A stretch of DNA of 5,253 bases from Patescibacteria group bacterium (GCA_030837425.1 JAUPLJ010000038.1:1-5253); one strand, 5' to 3'. Counted from the stretch's first letter, positions 1 to 5,253 are shown. Numbers and translations: made by a program. Notes: generated by a model not told the origin, from the sequence alone.

Positions 1-168
1 TTATAATTATATAATTTATAAAAATAAGATTTTATATATATTTTTTTTATATATAAATAAATCTTAATTGGGATTTTATTCTTTAAAAATTTACCTAAAG
101 AGATAATGAATTTTGGCATATGTTTTTATTTTACTAGTTATAAAAATAATGTGAAGAATTATAGCATA
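1..168. other. Non-coding AT-rich tail downstream of the DUF5672 gene
   Basis: I see no convincing gene here. The stretch follows the stop codon of the DUF5672 gene on the minus strand and is almost entirely A and T, with long T runs and TATATA repeats. Its only clear structure is the inverted repeat at 26-65, annotated separately. I see no tRNA or conserved RNA. A neighbouring gene may begin or end just beyond the left edge, but nothing in this stretch shows it. Confidence 0.5.
26..65 (-). repeat. AT-rich inverted repeat / hairpin, possible weak terminator
   Basis: The left arm at 26-40 (AAGATTT followed by TATATATA) pairs with the right arm at 48-65, where the same two blocks are separated by a 3-base bulge. 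That gives about 15 base pairs around a T-only loop. In the minus-strand transcript, the stem is followed by a short U run (A20-A24 on the plus strand). The structure lies about 100 bases past the DUF5672 stop codon, so it could end that transcript. The stem has only two G-C pairs, much weaker than a standard intrinsic terminator, and such repeats arise easily in sequence this AT-rich. Confidence 0.3.
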
Positions 169-966
169 TTAATAGATGTATTTATAATATATTTTTTTAA
201 TAAATAAAAGTATACCGCGAACTATTTTATACAAAAATGGAATTTTATTAAATGAAGACAAAGTTTTTGAATATATAATTTTTAAAAAGTGAACTTCATT
301 TTTATAATATTTTTTAAGGTTAGAAAATTCTGGATTATCTTTAAAAAGATAATCTAAATCAATAAATAATCCATGGAATCCAAAACTTTTTATGTCTTTT
401 GAATTTATTCTATTTGAGGCATCTGTCGCGAATCTTTCTACGACACTTAAATCTGGGAAAATAATTCCACCATTCTCTAAATCATTTCTTAGTTTAAAAA
501 TAATATAATCCTCTCCAAACTCTAATTCTTTTTCTAATTCCTCATCGTTTATTAATGATAATTTTTCTAATAATTTTTTACTTCTTAAAGTAAAACCCCC
601 ATTTAAAACTAAGCTATTTTCTTCACCTGATCTTTTTATATCTTTGCATCCAATATAATCATATTTTAAAAAATTATCATCCCAACTAACTGGACTTAAA
701 ATAAATCCATCATATTGAATCAATAAACAATAATCTGTATTTACATAATTATTTAATTCTTTAATACAAAAAGTAGAATATTTTTTTACAGAATCTATCT
801 TAACTATTTTTACTATTCTTTTATCTTTATCCTCTTCTAAATCTGTTAATAATTTAACATCACCAAAATCAATATATTTTTGACATATATCTAAAGCTAT
901 TTGTGCCCTTTCTAAATTTATAGAATCTATAATAACTAAAGTTATATTTTTTAATTGTAATTTCAT
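169..966 (-). CDS. DUF5672 family protein, predicted glycosyltransferase
   Basis: This 265-residue protein matches the DUF5672 family, found mainly in polysaccharide loci and thought to be glycosyltransferases. The blocks I recognise, in order, are LLIQYDGFIL (81-90) followed by SWDD (94-97), YDYIGC (102-107), NGGFTLRSKKLLE (122-134), FGEDYIIF (150-157), the RFATD segment (178-182) and FGFHGLF (195-201). The acidic YDG and GED elements are plausible nucleotide-sugar or metal contacts, but this is inference. The C-terminus (about 225-265) is rich in Lys, Tyr, Ile and Leu and looks like an amphipathic or membrane-associating tail; no signal peptide is visible. The ATG overlaps the stop of the upstream GT9-like gene as ATGA, with no Shine-Dalgarno site, so translation is probably coupled. 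The sugar and acceptor cannot be told. Family assignment is fairly sure; enzymatic activity is not. Confidence 0.75.
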   Translation of the reverse strand: MKLQLKNITLVIIDSINLERAQIALDICQKYIDFGDVKLLTDLEEDKDKRIVKIVKIDSVKKYSTFCIKELNNYVNTDYCLLIQYDGFILSPVSWDDNFLKYDYIGCKDIKRSGEENSLVLNGGFTLRSKKLLEKLSLINDEELEKELEFGEDYIIFKLRNDLENGGIIFPDLSVVERFATDASNRINSKDIKSFGFHGLFIDLDYLFKDNPEFSNLKKYYKNEVHFLKIIYSKTLSSFNKIPFLYKIVRGILLFIKKIYYKYIY

Positions 967-2030
967 GTATTTAAAATATTATTTGATATTATATTATCCA
1001 TTTCTTTTTTAATATCTAATAAATACATACAACAACCAACTCTACTTTGATCTATTTCTTTATCTGCATCCATTATTATTTTTTTTTGACAAGAACAATT
1101 ATTTTCTGGATTCATTATAAAAATACTATTTTGACTTTTAAAAGTGAAGAAATTTGAAGTATGTTCAGAAAAAGTTACAGTCTTTTTATTCATATAAAAA
1201 GAGATCAATATGAGCCCAGTGTTTGGTCCGATATTTAAAAATGAATTATCTAAAATATTTAGTGTATTATAAAAATTTTTCTCTCCTAAAAGATTTTTAT
1301 ATGATATCTTGTTTTCATCAAAAAAAAATTTTAATTCATTAGCAATCATTAATTCATATTTATTACCTAGCCCTAAAAATACAAAGGTTGTTTGATATTT
1401 ACTCCATAGCCTTTTTACTATATATAAATAGTCTTCTACTTTTATACTTTTGTTTAATGATGAGGCACTCAAGACTAAACCAATATAATTATTCTCTATT
1501 AAATCATTTTCTTGAATTATATTATTCTTTTTATATAAAAAGTTTTGTGATATTTCTATTTCTTTATTTAAAATCTTAGATAATAATAAGTTATTCGATC
1601 TTAAAAAATCTAGTTTACTATTTATAATATTTTTTGTATTTTTACTTTCTTTAAAAAAGGGATCTCTATAATTATTCTCGTCAAAATTATAAATTATGAG
1701 TTGTGATCTTGTAAAACAATAAACGAAAATTAAAATTATTTTTTTAATTTTATTTCTTGTTAAATAAATACAATAGGTATATTTTATAAATATAGATTTA
1801 AATAAAATAAATAGTATTTTTAAAAATCCTAAAATAGTATTCATTTGAATAAAATGAATAAATTGATAATCGCTAATCATTGTAGTTATCGCTTTATTTT
1901 TATTAAGATTCATAGCTATTACGTAAGGCTGTTTCCCAGTTATACGATAATATTTTTCAGATAAATCTAAAATAGTGACAAAATCACCTAAATTAAAATA
2001 TTTTCTAAAATCAAAAATTATAAACTTCAT
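963..2030 (-). CDS. Glycosyltransferase family 9-like (heptosyltransferase-fold) protein
   Basis: This 355-residue protein resembles the GT9/heptosyltransferase GT-B fold, although it is diverged. The N-terminus has the short GDFVTIL segment (15-21), which corresponds to the acceptor-side GD loop of the family. The C-terminal half has the expected order: a strand then a loop (GLVLSASS, 184-191), a helix with Lys and Trp, FVFLGLGN (216-223), LLGEKNFYNTLNILD (247-261) and the donor-site loop NIGPNTGLILIS (266-277). In typical GT9 enzymes this loop reads G-x-DTG-x-x-H; here the Asp is Asn and the His is missing. The tail has four cysteines (C312, C314, C333, C334). A hydrophobic stretch at 66-105 could associate with the membrane. 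Coding is extremely AT-rich, even compared with the gene upstream. It probably adds a sugar during LPS or capsule assembly and is coupled to the DUF5672 gene. Heptose as donor is not supported. Confidence 0.65.
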   Translation of the reverse strand: MKFIIFDFRKYFNLGDFVTILDLSEKYYRITGKQPYVIAMNLNKNKAITTMISDYQFIHFIQMNTILGFLKILFILFKSIFIKYTYCIYLTRNKIKKIILIFVYCFTRSQLIIYNFDENNYRDPFFKESKNTKNIINSKLDFLRSNNLLLSKILNKEIEISQNFLYKKNNIIQENDLIENNYIGLVLSASSLNKSIKVEDYLYIVKRLWSKYQTTFVFLGLGNKYELMIANELKFFFDENKISYKNLLGEKNFYNTLNILDNSFLNIGPNTGLILISFYMNKKTVTFSEHTSNFFTFKSQNSIFIMNPENNCSCQKKIIMDADKEIDQSRVGCCMYLLDIKKEMDNIISNNILNT

Positions 2031-2039
2031 AAAATGTTA

Positions 2040-2043
2040 CCTT
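2040..2043 (-). promoter_or_regulatory. Shine-Dalgarno site (AAGG) of the GT9-like gene
   Basis: On the minus strand, AAGG lies 9 bases before the ATG at 2030. It is the only recognisable ribosome binding site I find ahead of a gene start in the window. The other visible starts are ATGA overlaps or are too close to a likely promoter to have a leader. This suggests the GT9-like gene sits inside a longer transcript that continues from the nucleotidyltransferase gene across the 47-base gap. The spacing is slightly long but usable. Confidence 0.5.
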
Positions 2044-2077
2044 GTTACTTTTAAGATTTTTAGACCAATACACATCT

Positions 2078-2833
2078 TTAAAGTTTTACTTGCCCTGTAT
2101 TCAAACGATCAAGAAAATTATTTAAGTCCTCTGGAGTTCCCAACCCATGCATTTGATCGATTGTAATGTCGTCAACAAAAATATCAGCTCCTTCAATAAT
2201 AAGTTCATTGTAAACTGGGCAAACATAAAATTCTCCATTATGTTTGCAATCCTTTTTTATCATAGCTTGTGTAGCTCTAACAAAATCAGAACCTTGTTTA
2301 AAATAATAAAGACCGGTAGTGGCTTTGTTTGAGATTAATTTTTTTTCAGCAGTTTCAAGCACTTTTCCATCTTTATCTAGACGAACGTAGCTCCATTTAG
2401 GATGTGAGGATTCAAATGTCTGAATGAGGCCATCTTTATTTCCTTCACGAGCTTTTTCAATAAATGCGTCTATATCAAAATCTATATATTGATCAGAATT
2501 TGCTATCAACATATCGTCTTGATTATCAATAAAAGCTTTTGCTGTTAATACTGTACACGCAGCTCCTGCTGTTATGCCATTTATTTTTACTACATCAAAA
2601 TTATCACCACCGACCGCGTTACGAAAAATATTATGCATATCATACTGTTCATGATGTTCACGTTGACAGATAAAAATAAAACGAAAATCTTTAATTTTCT
2701 TTAGGCGAAGATTTTTAATTACCACCTCAATCATAGTGTGTCCAGCCACATCAATGAGTGGTTTTGGAAATGCGTAGCCTGCACTAGTGAATCTTGACCC
2801 ACGACCTGCCATAGGAATTACGATATTTAACAT
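2078..2833 (-). CDS. Nucleotidyltransferase (sugar-phosphate or headgroup NTP transferase)
   Basis: This 251-residue protein is a single-domain Rossmann-like nucleotidyltransferase of the RmlA/GlmU N-terminal type. Such enzymes join an NTP to a phosphorylated small molecule and release pyrophosphate. The signature loop is MAGRGSRF (8-15), followed by K24 in FPKPL (22-26). GITAGAACT (86-94) is the base-binding region and ANSDQ (111-115) holds the likely metal-binding Asp114. AEKK (162-165), TTGLYYF (172-178), EFYVCP (201-206) and GLGTPEDL (230-237) complete the fold. Its length is that of a stand-alone catalytic domain, with no left-handed helix extension. From memory, the GAACT, NSDQ, HPKWS and EFYVCPV blocks resemble the subfamily that includes Campylobacter Cj1416c, a CTP-dependent enzyme of phosphoramidate capsule modification, so a CTP-using role on a non-sugar phosphate is possible. 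The start is fixed by the motif at residue 8 and lies inside the palindrome shared with the divergent GDPD-like gene. Confidence 0.85.
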   Translation of the reverse strand: MLNIVIPMAGRGSRFTSAGYAFPKPLIDVAGHTMIEVVIKNLRLKKIKDFRFIFICQREHHEQYDMHNIFRNAVGGDNFDVVKINGITAGAACTVLTAKAFIDNQDDMLIANSDQYIDFDIDAFIEKAREGNKDGLIQTFESSHPKWSYVRLDKDGKVLETAEKKLISNKATTGLYYFKQGSDFVRATQAMIKKDCKHNGEFYVCPVYNELIIEGADIFVDDITIDQMHGLGTPEDLNNFLDRLNTGQVKL

Positions 2834-2853
2834 ATGATATAGTATATCATATG
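2831..2853. promoter_or_regulatory. Perfect inverted repeat spanning two divergent start codons
   Basis: Two 11-base arms (CATATGATATA and its exact reverse complement) flank a single G at 2842. The outer three bases of each arm are the start codons of the two divergent genes, the nucleotidyltransferase on the minus strand and the GDPD-like gene on the plus strand. The symmetry stops exactly there: the bases at 2830 and 2854 do not pair. Each strand also reads TGATATA-C/G-T, an extended -10 box directed toward its own gene. The element could be a symmetric bidirectional leaderless promoter, an operator for a dimeric regulator, or both. The palindrome is seen directly; the function is inferred. 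Confidence 0.6.
2835..2843 (+). promoter_or_regulatory. Extended -10 promoter of the GDPD-like gene, leaderless
   Basis: TG-A-TATAGT reads as an extended -10 box. The hexamer ends at 2843, so a start about seven bases downstream falls at 2850-2851, the A of the ATG. I see no good -35 hexamer at the normal distance (GAATTA at 2815-2820), which extended -10 promoters can do without. There is no space for a Shine-Dalgarno site on such a transcript. Confidence 0.45.
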
Positions 2854-2869
2854 AGTAATTTGACTACAA
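2841..2869 (-). promoter_or_regulatory. Promoter of the nucleotidyltransferase gene, leaderless
   Basis: On the minus strand, TATACT (2846-2841), preceded by TG-A, forms an extended -10 box. TTGTAG (2869-2864) sits 17 bases upstream as a partial -35. Transcription would start at about 2833-2834, next to the ATG. The -35 lies inside the coding region of the divergent GDPD-like gene, so the two promoters overlap completely and may compete. Confidence 0.45.
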
Positions 2870-3726
2870 TATTAACCCATCGTGGGTTGGATTTATCAAA
2901 AAACAAAGATGATAATTATTTTTCTGAAAGCTCTTTAGAAGCCTTTACAGATCAAATAAATCGTGGCTATGGTCTAGAGTTTGATATAAGAATTACCAAA
3001 GATAATAAATTTATAATTATTCATGATGATAATTTATTAAGATTGACGACTAATAAAGACTCTAGATTAATTAAAGATATTAATCTAGAAGAATTATTGG
3101 AAATAAATATTAATGGATCACATCTTGTGAGCCTTTCACAATTATTAGATTTAATTGAAAATATTTCTGCGACAAGTGTTATTTCTGCATTACATTTAAA
3201 ATATACAGTGCAAGATTTAAAATATTTAGATTTGTTAGTAAAAGAATTAGAATCTAGAGATTTATCGAAATTTATTGTTTTTGATGTATTGAAAGAAACA
3301 GCGATTTATTTAAAAAAATCTTTACCAAATATTAGACTTGCTCCGTCTGTGGCTCATTCATATGATATTGAGCGATATAATAGCGCCGTAGGTGGTACAT
3401 TGTGGGACATTAAAGATGTCTTAGATAATAAAAATCTTTTTTATGCTGTATGGCTAGATGAATGGGATACTTTAAATAAAAATGGGTCGAATAAAATATT
3501 TTATAATCAAGAAACTTTTAATGCTTTTCGTTCTGTCGGATTAAAGATTTTTCTAGTGACTCCAGAATTACATTCTACTTCTCCGGGATTGTATGGAGAA
3601 GAGTCCCACAAAGATGCTATTAATGAAGAAACGTTAATGAGCCGCATTAAACAGATAATAGCACTGAAACCAGACAGCGTATGTACGGATTATCCATATC
3701 GAGTAAGAGATTTATTATCTTTATAA
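2851..3726 (+). CDS. GDPD-like phosphodiesterase, diverged subfamily
   Basis: This 291-residue protein has the TIM-barrel signature of the glycerophosphodiester phosphodiesterase family, metal-dependent enzymes that hydrolyse phosphodiesters such as glycerophosphocholine. HRG (10-12) gives catalytic His10 and Arg11. E26 in SESS stands where the family has PENT. GLEFDIRITKD (41-51) supplies metal ligands Glu43 and Asp45, and His58 in IIIHDDNL is the second catalytic His. CTDYP near the C-terminus is the usual closing motif. Two things are unusual. The third acidic ligand, normally Glu in an EIK-type strand, appears to be His115 in SALHLK. The strand that usually reads VWTVN is instead LVTPELHSTSPGLYG. 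There is no signal peptide, so it probably acts in the cytoplasm, unlike GlpQ-type scavenging enzymes. It is the only plus-strand gene, with 17 bases before it and 2 after. A role in editing or making a phosphodiester substituent is inference. Confidence 0.75.
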   Translation: MSNLTTILTHRGLDLSKNKDDNYFSESSLEAFTDQINRGYGLEFDIRITKDNKFIIIHDDNLLRLTTNKDSRLIKDINLEELLEININGSHLVSLSQLLDLIENISATSVISALHLKYTVQDLKYLDLLVKELESRDLSKFIVFDVLKETAIYLKKSLPNIRLAPSVAHSYDIERYNSAVGGTLWDIKDVLDNKNLFYAVWLDEWDTLNKNGSNKIFYNQETFNAFRSVGLKIFLVTPELHSTSPGLYGEESHKDAINEETLMSRIKQIIALKPDSVCTDYPYRVRDLLSL

Positions 3727-3728
3727 AT

Positions 3729-4049
3729 TTAAATAATATATTTATCCCCTTTTACAGAAGGTGTCTTTATTACAGCTGTAGCTCCATCTTTTAAACATTC
3801 AAAATCAGCTGCTGTTCCTGGAGATAAATGTATAACATCCCCCGCTTTTAATTCTTCTCCATTCATGCGAAAAGTCCCAGACACTATGACTGTTATTTCA
3901 TCGGCTATTCTGTGCTCATGTTTCGCTTCAGATTCTCCTGATTTATAGTGACGTACCATAAACTCAAAATCTTTTGTCTTTAATATATTTGGCTCAAAAT
4001 CTCCAACTATCCAACCACGAGTAAATGAATCTAAATTGTATTTTTTCAT
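3729..4049 (-). CDS. Small single-domain cupin protein
   Basis: This 106-residue protein is one cupin barrel. Cupin motif 1 matches the consensus G(X)5HXH(X)4E(X)6G exactly, with G38, H44, H46, E51 and G58; the two His and the Glu are expected metal ligands. Motif 2 is present as GDVIHLSPG (70-78), but the usual fourth-ligand His after PG is missing (TAADF follows). The C-terminus reads KTPSVKGDKY. Single cupins of this kind can be isomerases or epimerases, dioxygenases, or ligand-binding proteins; the sequence does not decide. Its ATG overlaps the stop of the HAD gene as ATGA without a Shine-Dalgarno site, so the two are probably made together and act on related substrates. It ends 2 bases from the convergent GDPD-like gene, and I see no terminator between them. 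Confidence 0.75.
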   Translation of the reverse strand: MKKYNLDSFTRGWIVGDFEPNILKTKDFEFMVRHYKSGESEAKHEHRIADEITVIVSGTFRMNGEELKAGDVIHLSPGTAADFECLKDGATAVIKTPSVKGDKYII

Positions 4050-4666
4050 AGTTCAAGAATATCATTAAATAGCCCTATATGCACATCTTCTACACCTCGC
4101 ACTATACGTACCTCCGCATTAGTAGCTTTTGCTGCTTCGATACCATGTGGAGAATCTTCAACGATAATAGTCTCTTCTGGCATAATATTTAATTTTTTCA
4201 TTGCAAGTAAATACATCTCAGGATCTGGTTTTGGATTTTTAACTTCATCATTAGCAATTATCAAATCCATATAATCAAAAAGATGCGCTGAACGAAGCAT
4301 GGAGTGCAGAGTCTCTTTAACAGAATTAGAGCAGCAGGCCAAGATAATACCTTTATTTTTTAACTGGCGCATTAAAATTATTTTTGAATATTCAGGAGGA
4401 CAATATTTCGGTATAAGCTCATGTGTGTATTTTTGCTTTATTTCGTTAATGAATTCTACTAAACCATTTGGCAAGCGACCTTTTGATTCAAGCTCCATTA
4501 CTTTTTTACGGGTTGGCAAACCGTTAAAATATTGATGATGCTCGTCTTCTTCTATGCGCGCGCCAAAGAGTTCTAATGCGCGATTTAGAGCATCATAATG
4601 AGCTTCTGGCATTTTTACCAATACTCCATCTAGATCAAATAATATAGCTTTGATTTTCCTTTGCAT
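4046..4666 (-). CDS. HAD superfamily (subfamily IA) phosphatase / phosphomutase-like
   Basis: This 206-residue protein carries all four HAD motifs. DLDGV (11-15) holds the nucleophile Asp11 and acid/base Asp13, CCSNS (111-115) the motif II Ser113, KNPKPDP (143-149) the motif III Lys146, and VEDSPHGIEAA (169-179) the motif IV Glu170-Asp171. The cap is helical and inserted after motif I, as in beta-phosphoglucomutase and phosphoglycolate phosphatase. GLPTRKK (49-55) sits where beta-phosphoglucomutase has its substrate-phosphate Arg. The reaction is therefore removal or transfer of phosphate on a small sugar phosphate or similar metabolite in the cytoplasm. The ATGA overlap with the cupin, and the nucleotidyltransferase nearby, suggest that it prepares or trims the molecule to be activated. 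No Shine-Dalgarno site precedes the ATG, but a promoter lies very close. The family is sure; the substrate is unknown. Confidence 0.88.
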   Translation of the reverse strand: MQRKIKAILFDLDGVLVKMPEAHYDALNRALELFGARIEEDEHHQYFNGLPTRKKVMELESKGRLPNGLVEFINEIKQKYTHELIPKYCPPEYSKIILMRQLKNKGIILACCSNSVKETLHSMLRSAHLFDYMDLIIANDEVKNPKPDPEMYLLAMKKLNIMPEETIIVEDSPHGIEAAKATNAEVRIVRGVEDVHIGLFNDILEL

Positions 4667-4676
4667 AATAAAGTAA

Positions 4677-4705
4677 AATATATCACAATTTTAGTCCTGA
4701 AACAA
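4677..4705 (-). promoter_or_regulatory. Candidate promoter of the HAD-cupin pair
   Basis: On the minus strand, TTGTTT (4705-4700) and TATATT (4682-4677) are separated by 17 bases, and TG-A directly precedes the -10, making it an extended -10. The predicted start is near 4670, leaving a leader of only about four bases before the ATG at 4666. That agrees with the absence of a Shine-Dalgarno site. The -10 resembles the boxes in the divergent palindrome at 2831-2853. Such matches are common in AT-rich DNA. Confidence 0.4.
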
Positions 4706-4711
4706 TTCAGT

Positions 4712-5253
4712 TTAATCTAAAGATTTCATACCATTAAACATTCGAAGAATATTCACTATTATTTTACGTGTTTTATTACTTCCTCGAGAAATATATCTCG
4801 ATTTTATTTGAATGTAATACAAAAGTTCTTCAAAATAATTTTTTATATAAAATATTTTATCCTTATTGTATTTATTATATATCTTATTATATTCTGACAT
4901 AGTATAAAAACCTTTACTTAACCAAGGTTTTGCAGCATATCCCACTCTTGGATATTTTAAAGATTCAACACCAAATCTACTCGCAGAGATCATTATGGTA
5001 TTTTTAGCATAAGACTCTTCTAATTTATTATTAAGATCTTCTGGAAAATAAGTGAAATGGGACAATCTAATATCTTCCTTTTTCCTTAAAAAATTAATCC
5101 AAACATATTGTTCTGGACTTAAATTTTGATAGGTTAAATGATAACCATTTATGATTTCCCCATGTAATTTATTTTTATCTATAAGTGAAATTGAAAAAAT
5201 ATTTCTCAAATCATCAGTAAGCCCAAAATATATCCAATCACCTAAAGCAAAAA
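4712..5253 (-). CDS. WavE-family LPS synthesis protein, 5' end outside window
   Basis: The reading frame stays open through the right edge, so this is the C-terminal part (179 complete codons) of a longer protein. A TTG at 5209 could serve as a start, but this is unlikely because recognisable family sequence continues upstream of it. The visible fragment begins FALGDWIYFG (1-10) and continues with TDDL, then SPEQYVWINFLRKK (45-58). From memory, this order of a DWxxFG element followed by a PEQY block matches the WavE family, named for a Vibrio cholerae LPS core gene and thought to be a glycosyltransferase. The tail is rich in Lys, Tyr and Ile, with no membrane helix of full length. The gene ends 45 bases before the HAD gene, with no strong terminator in the gap. 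Composition is AT-rich, like the glycosyltransferases at the left and unlike the HAD gene next to it. Confidence 0.6.
   Translation of the reverse strand, partial: FALGDWIYFGLTDDLRNIFSISLIDKNKLHGEIINGYHLTYQNLSPEQYVWINFLRKKEDIRLSHFTYFPEDLNNKLEESYAKNTIMISASRFGVESLKYPRVGYAAKPWLSKGFYTMSEYNKIYNKYNKDKIFYIKNYFEELLYYIQIKSRYISRGSNKTRKIIVNILRMFNGMKSLD

Noticed and set aside
1388..1579. Plus-strand open frame of 63 codons inside the GT9-like gene
   Set aside because: It is antisense to a well-supported gene, has low-complexity Leu/Tyr/Phe content typical of AT-rich shadow frames, and has no ribosome binding site or family resemblance.
2047..2084. Imperfect inverted repeat after the nucleotidyltransferase stop (8 of 9 pairs, about 20-base loop) as a terminator
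   Set aside because: The stem is short and AT-rich, the loop is long, and no U run follows on the minus strand. The GT9-like gene follows with its own Shine-Dalgarno site, which fits read-through better.
1975..2332. Two overlapping plus-strand open frames (1975-2166 and 2147-2332)
   Set aside because: Both lie opposite the GT9-like and nucleotidyltransferase genes, whose motifs clearly fix the coding strand. Neither shows a recognisable domain.
2078..2833. A phosphoramidate (MeOPN) biosynthesis locus as in Campylobacter
   Set aside because: Only the nucleotidyltransferase resembles that pathway. The glutamine kinase, amidotransferase and cytidine diphosphoramidate kinase are absent here, so naming the pathway is not justified.
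4299..4535. Plus-strand open frame of 78 codons inside the HAD gene
   Set aside because: The HAD motifs on the minus strand cover this interval. The plus-strand translation resembles no family I know.
5207..5209. TTG as the true start of the right-most gene
   Set aside because: The frame is open to the window edge, and the residues upstream of the TTG (GDWIYFGLTDD) fit the WavE family, so the real start is beyond 5253.
1..5253. CRISPR array, insertion sequence, tRNA or riboswitch
   Set aside because: I saw no spaced direct repeats, transposase motifs, terminal inverted repeats with target duplications, cloverleaf-like segments or structured leaders. The gaps between genes are mostly under 50 bases.

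Overview
The window is very AT-rich bacterial DNA that encodes surface-glycan functions. Seven protein genes lie within 5.25 kb, with almost no space between most of them. All but one are on the minus strand, and they read with the standard code. The mix is typical of an O-antigen, capsule or similar polysaccharide locus: three glycosyltransferase-type genes (WavE-like, GT9-like, DUF5672) and a nucleotidyltransferase / HAD phosphatase / cupin / GDPD-like set. The sequence does not fix the organism. AT-rich Gram-negatives such as Campylobacterota or marine Alphaproteobacteria, or a small-genome candidate phylum such as Patescibacteria, would all fit. No rRNA, tRNA or other taxonomic marker is present.

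Layout from right to left, following the minus strand. A WavE-family gene enters from the right edge and is cut by it (4712-5253). After a 45-base gap that holds a plausible promoter comes a HAD phosphatase (4046-4666). It overlaps a one-domain cupin (3729-4049) by ATGA. The only plus-strand gene is a divergent GDPD-like phosphodiesterase (2851-3726). It ends 2 bases from the cupin stop and starts 17 bases from the start of a sugar-nucleotidyltransferase-like gene on the minus strand (2078-2833). After 47 bases come a GT9-like glycosyltransferase (963-2030) and, overlapping it by ATGA, a DUF5672 glycosyltransferase-like protein (169-966). Positions 1-168 look non-coding and contain an AT-rich hairpin.

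The most striking local structure is between the nucleotidyltransferase and GDPD-like genes. Both start codons are the outer ends of one perfect inverted repeat (two 11-base arms around a single central G, 2831-2853). Each strand of it carries an extended -10 box placed so that transcription would begin at or next to the ATG. Neither gene has room for a normal leader or a Shine-Dalgarno site, so both look leaderless and are driven by one symmetric element. A similar TGATATA-T box lies just upstream of the HAD gene.

Proposed joint function (inference): the nucleotidyltransferase, HAD phosphatase, cupin and GDPD-like enzyme form a module that makes or edits a nucleotide-activated, possibly phosphodiester-linked substituent, and the flanking glycosyltransferases build the glycan that carries it. 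The module genes are visibly less AT-rich than the glycosyltransferase genes, which suggests a cassette-like history.
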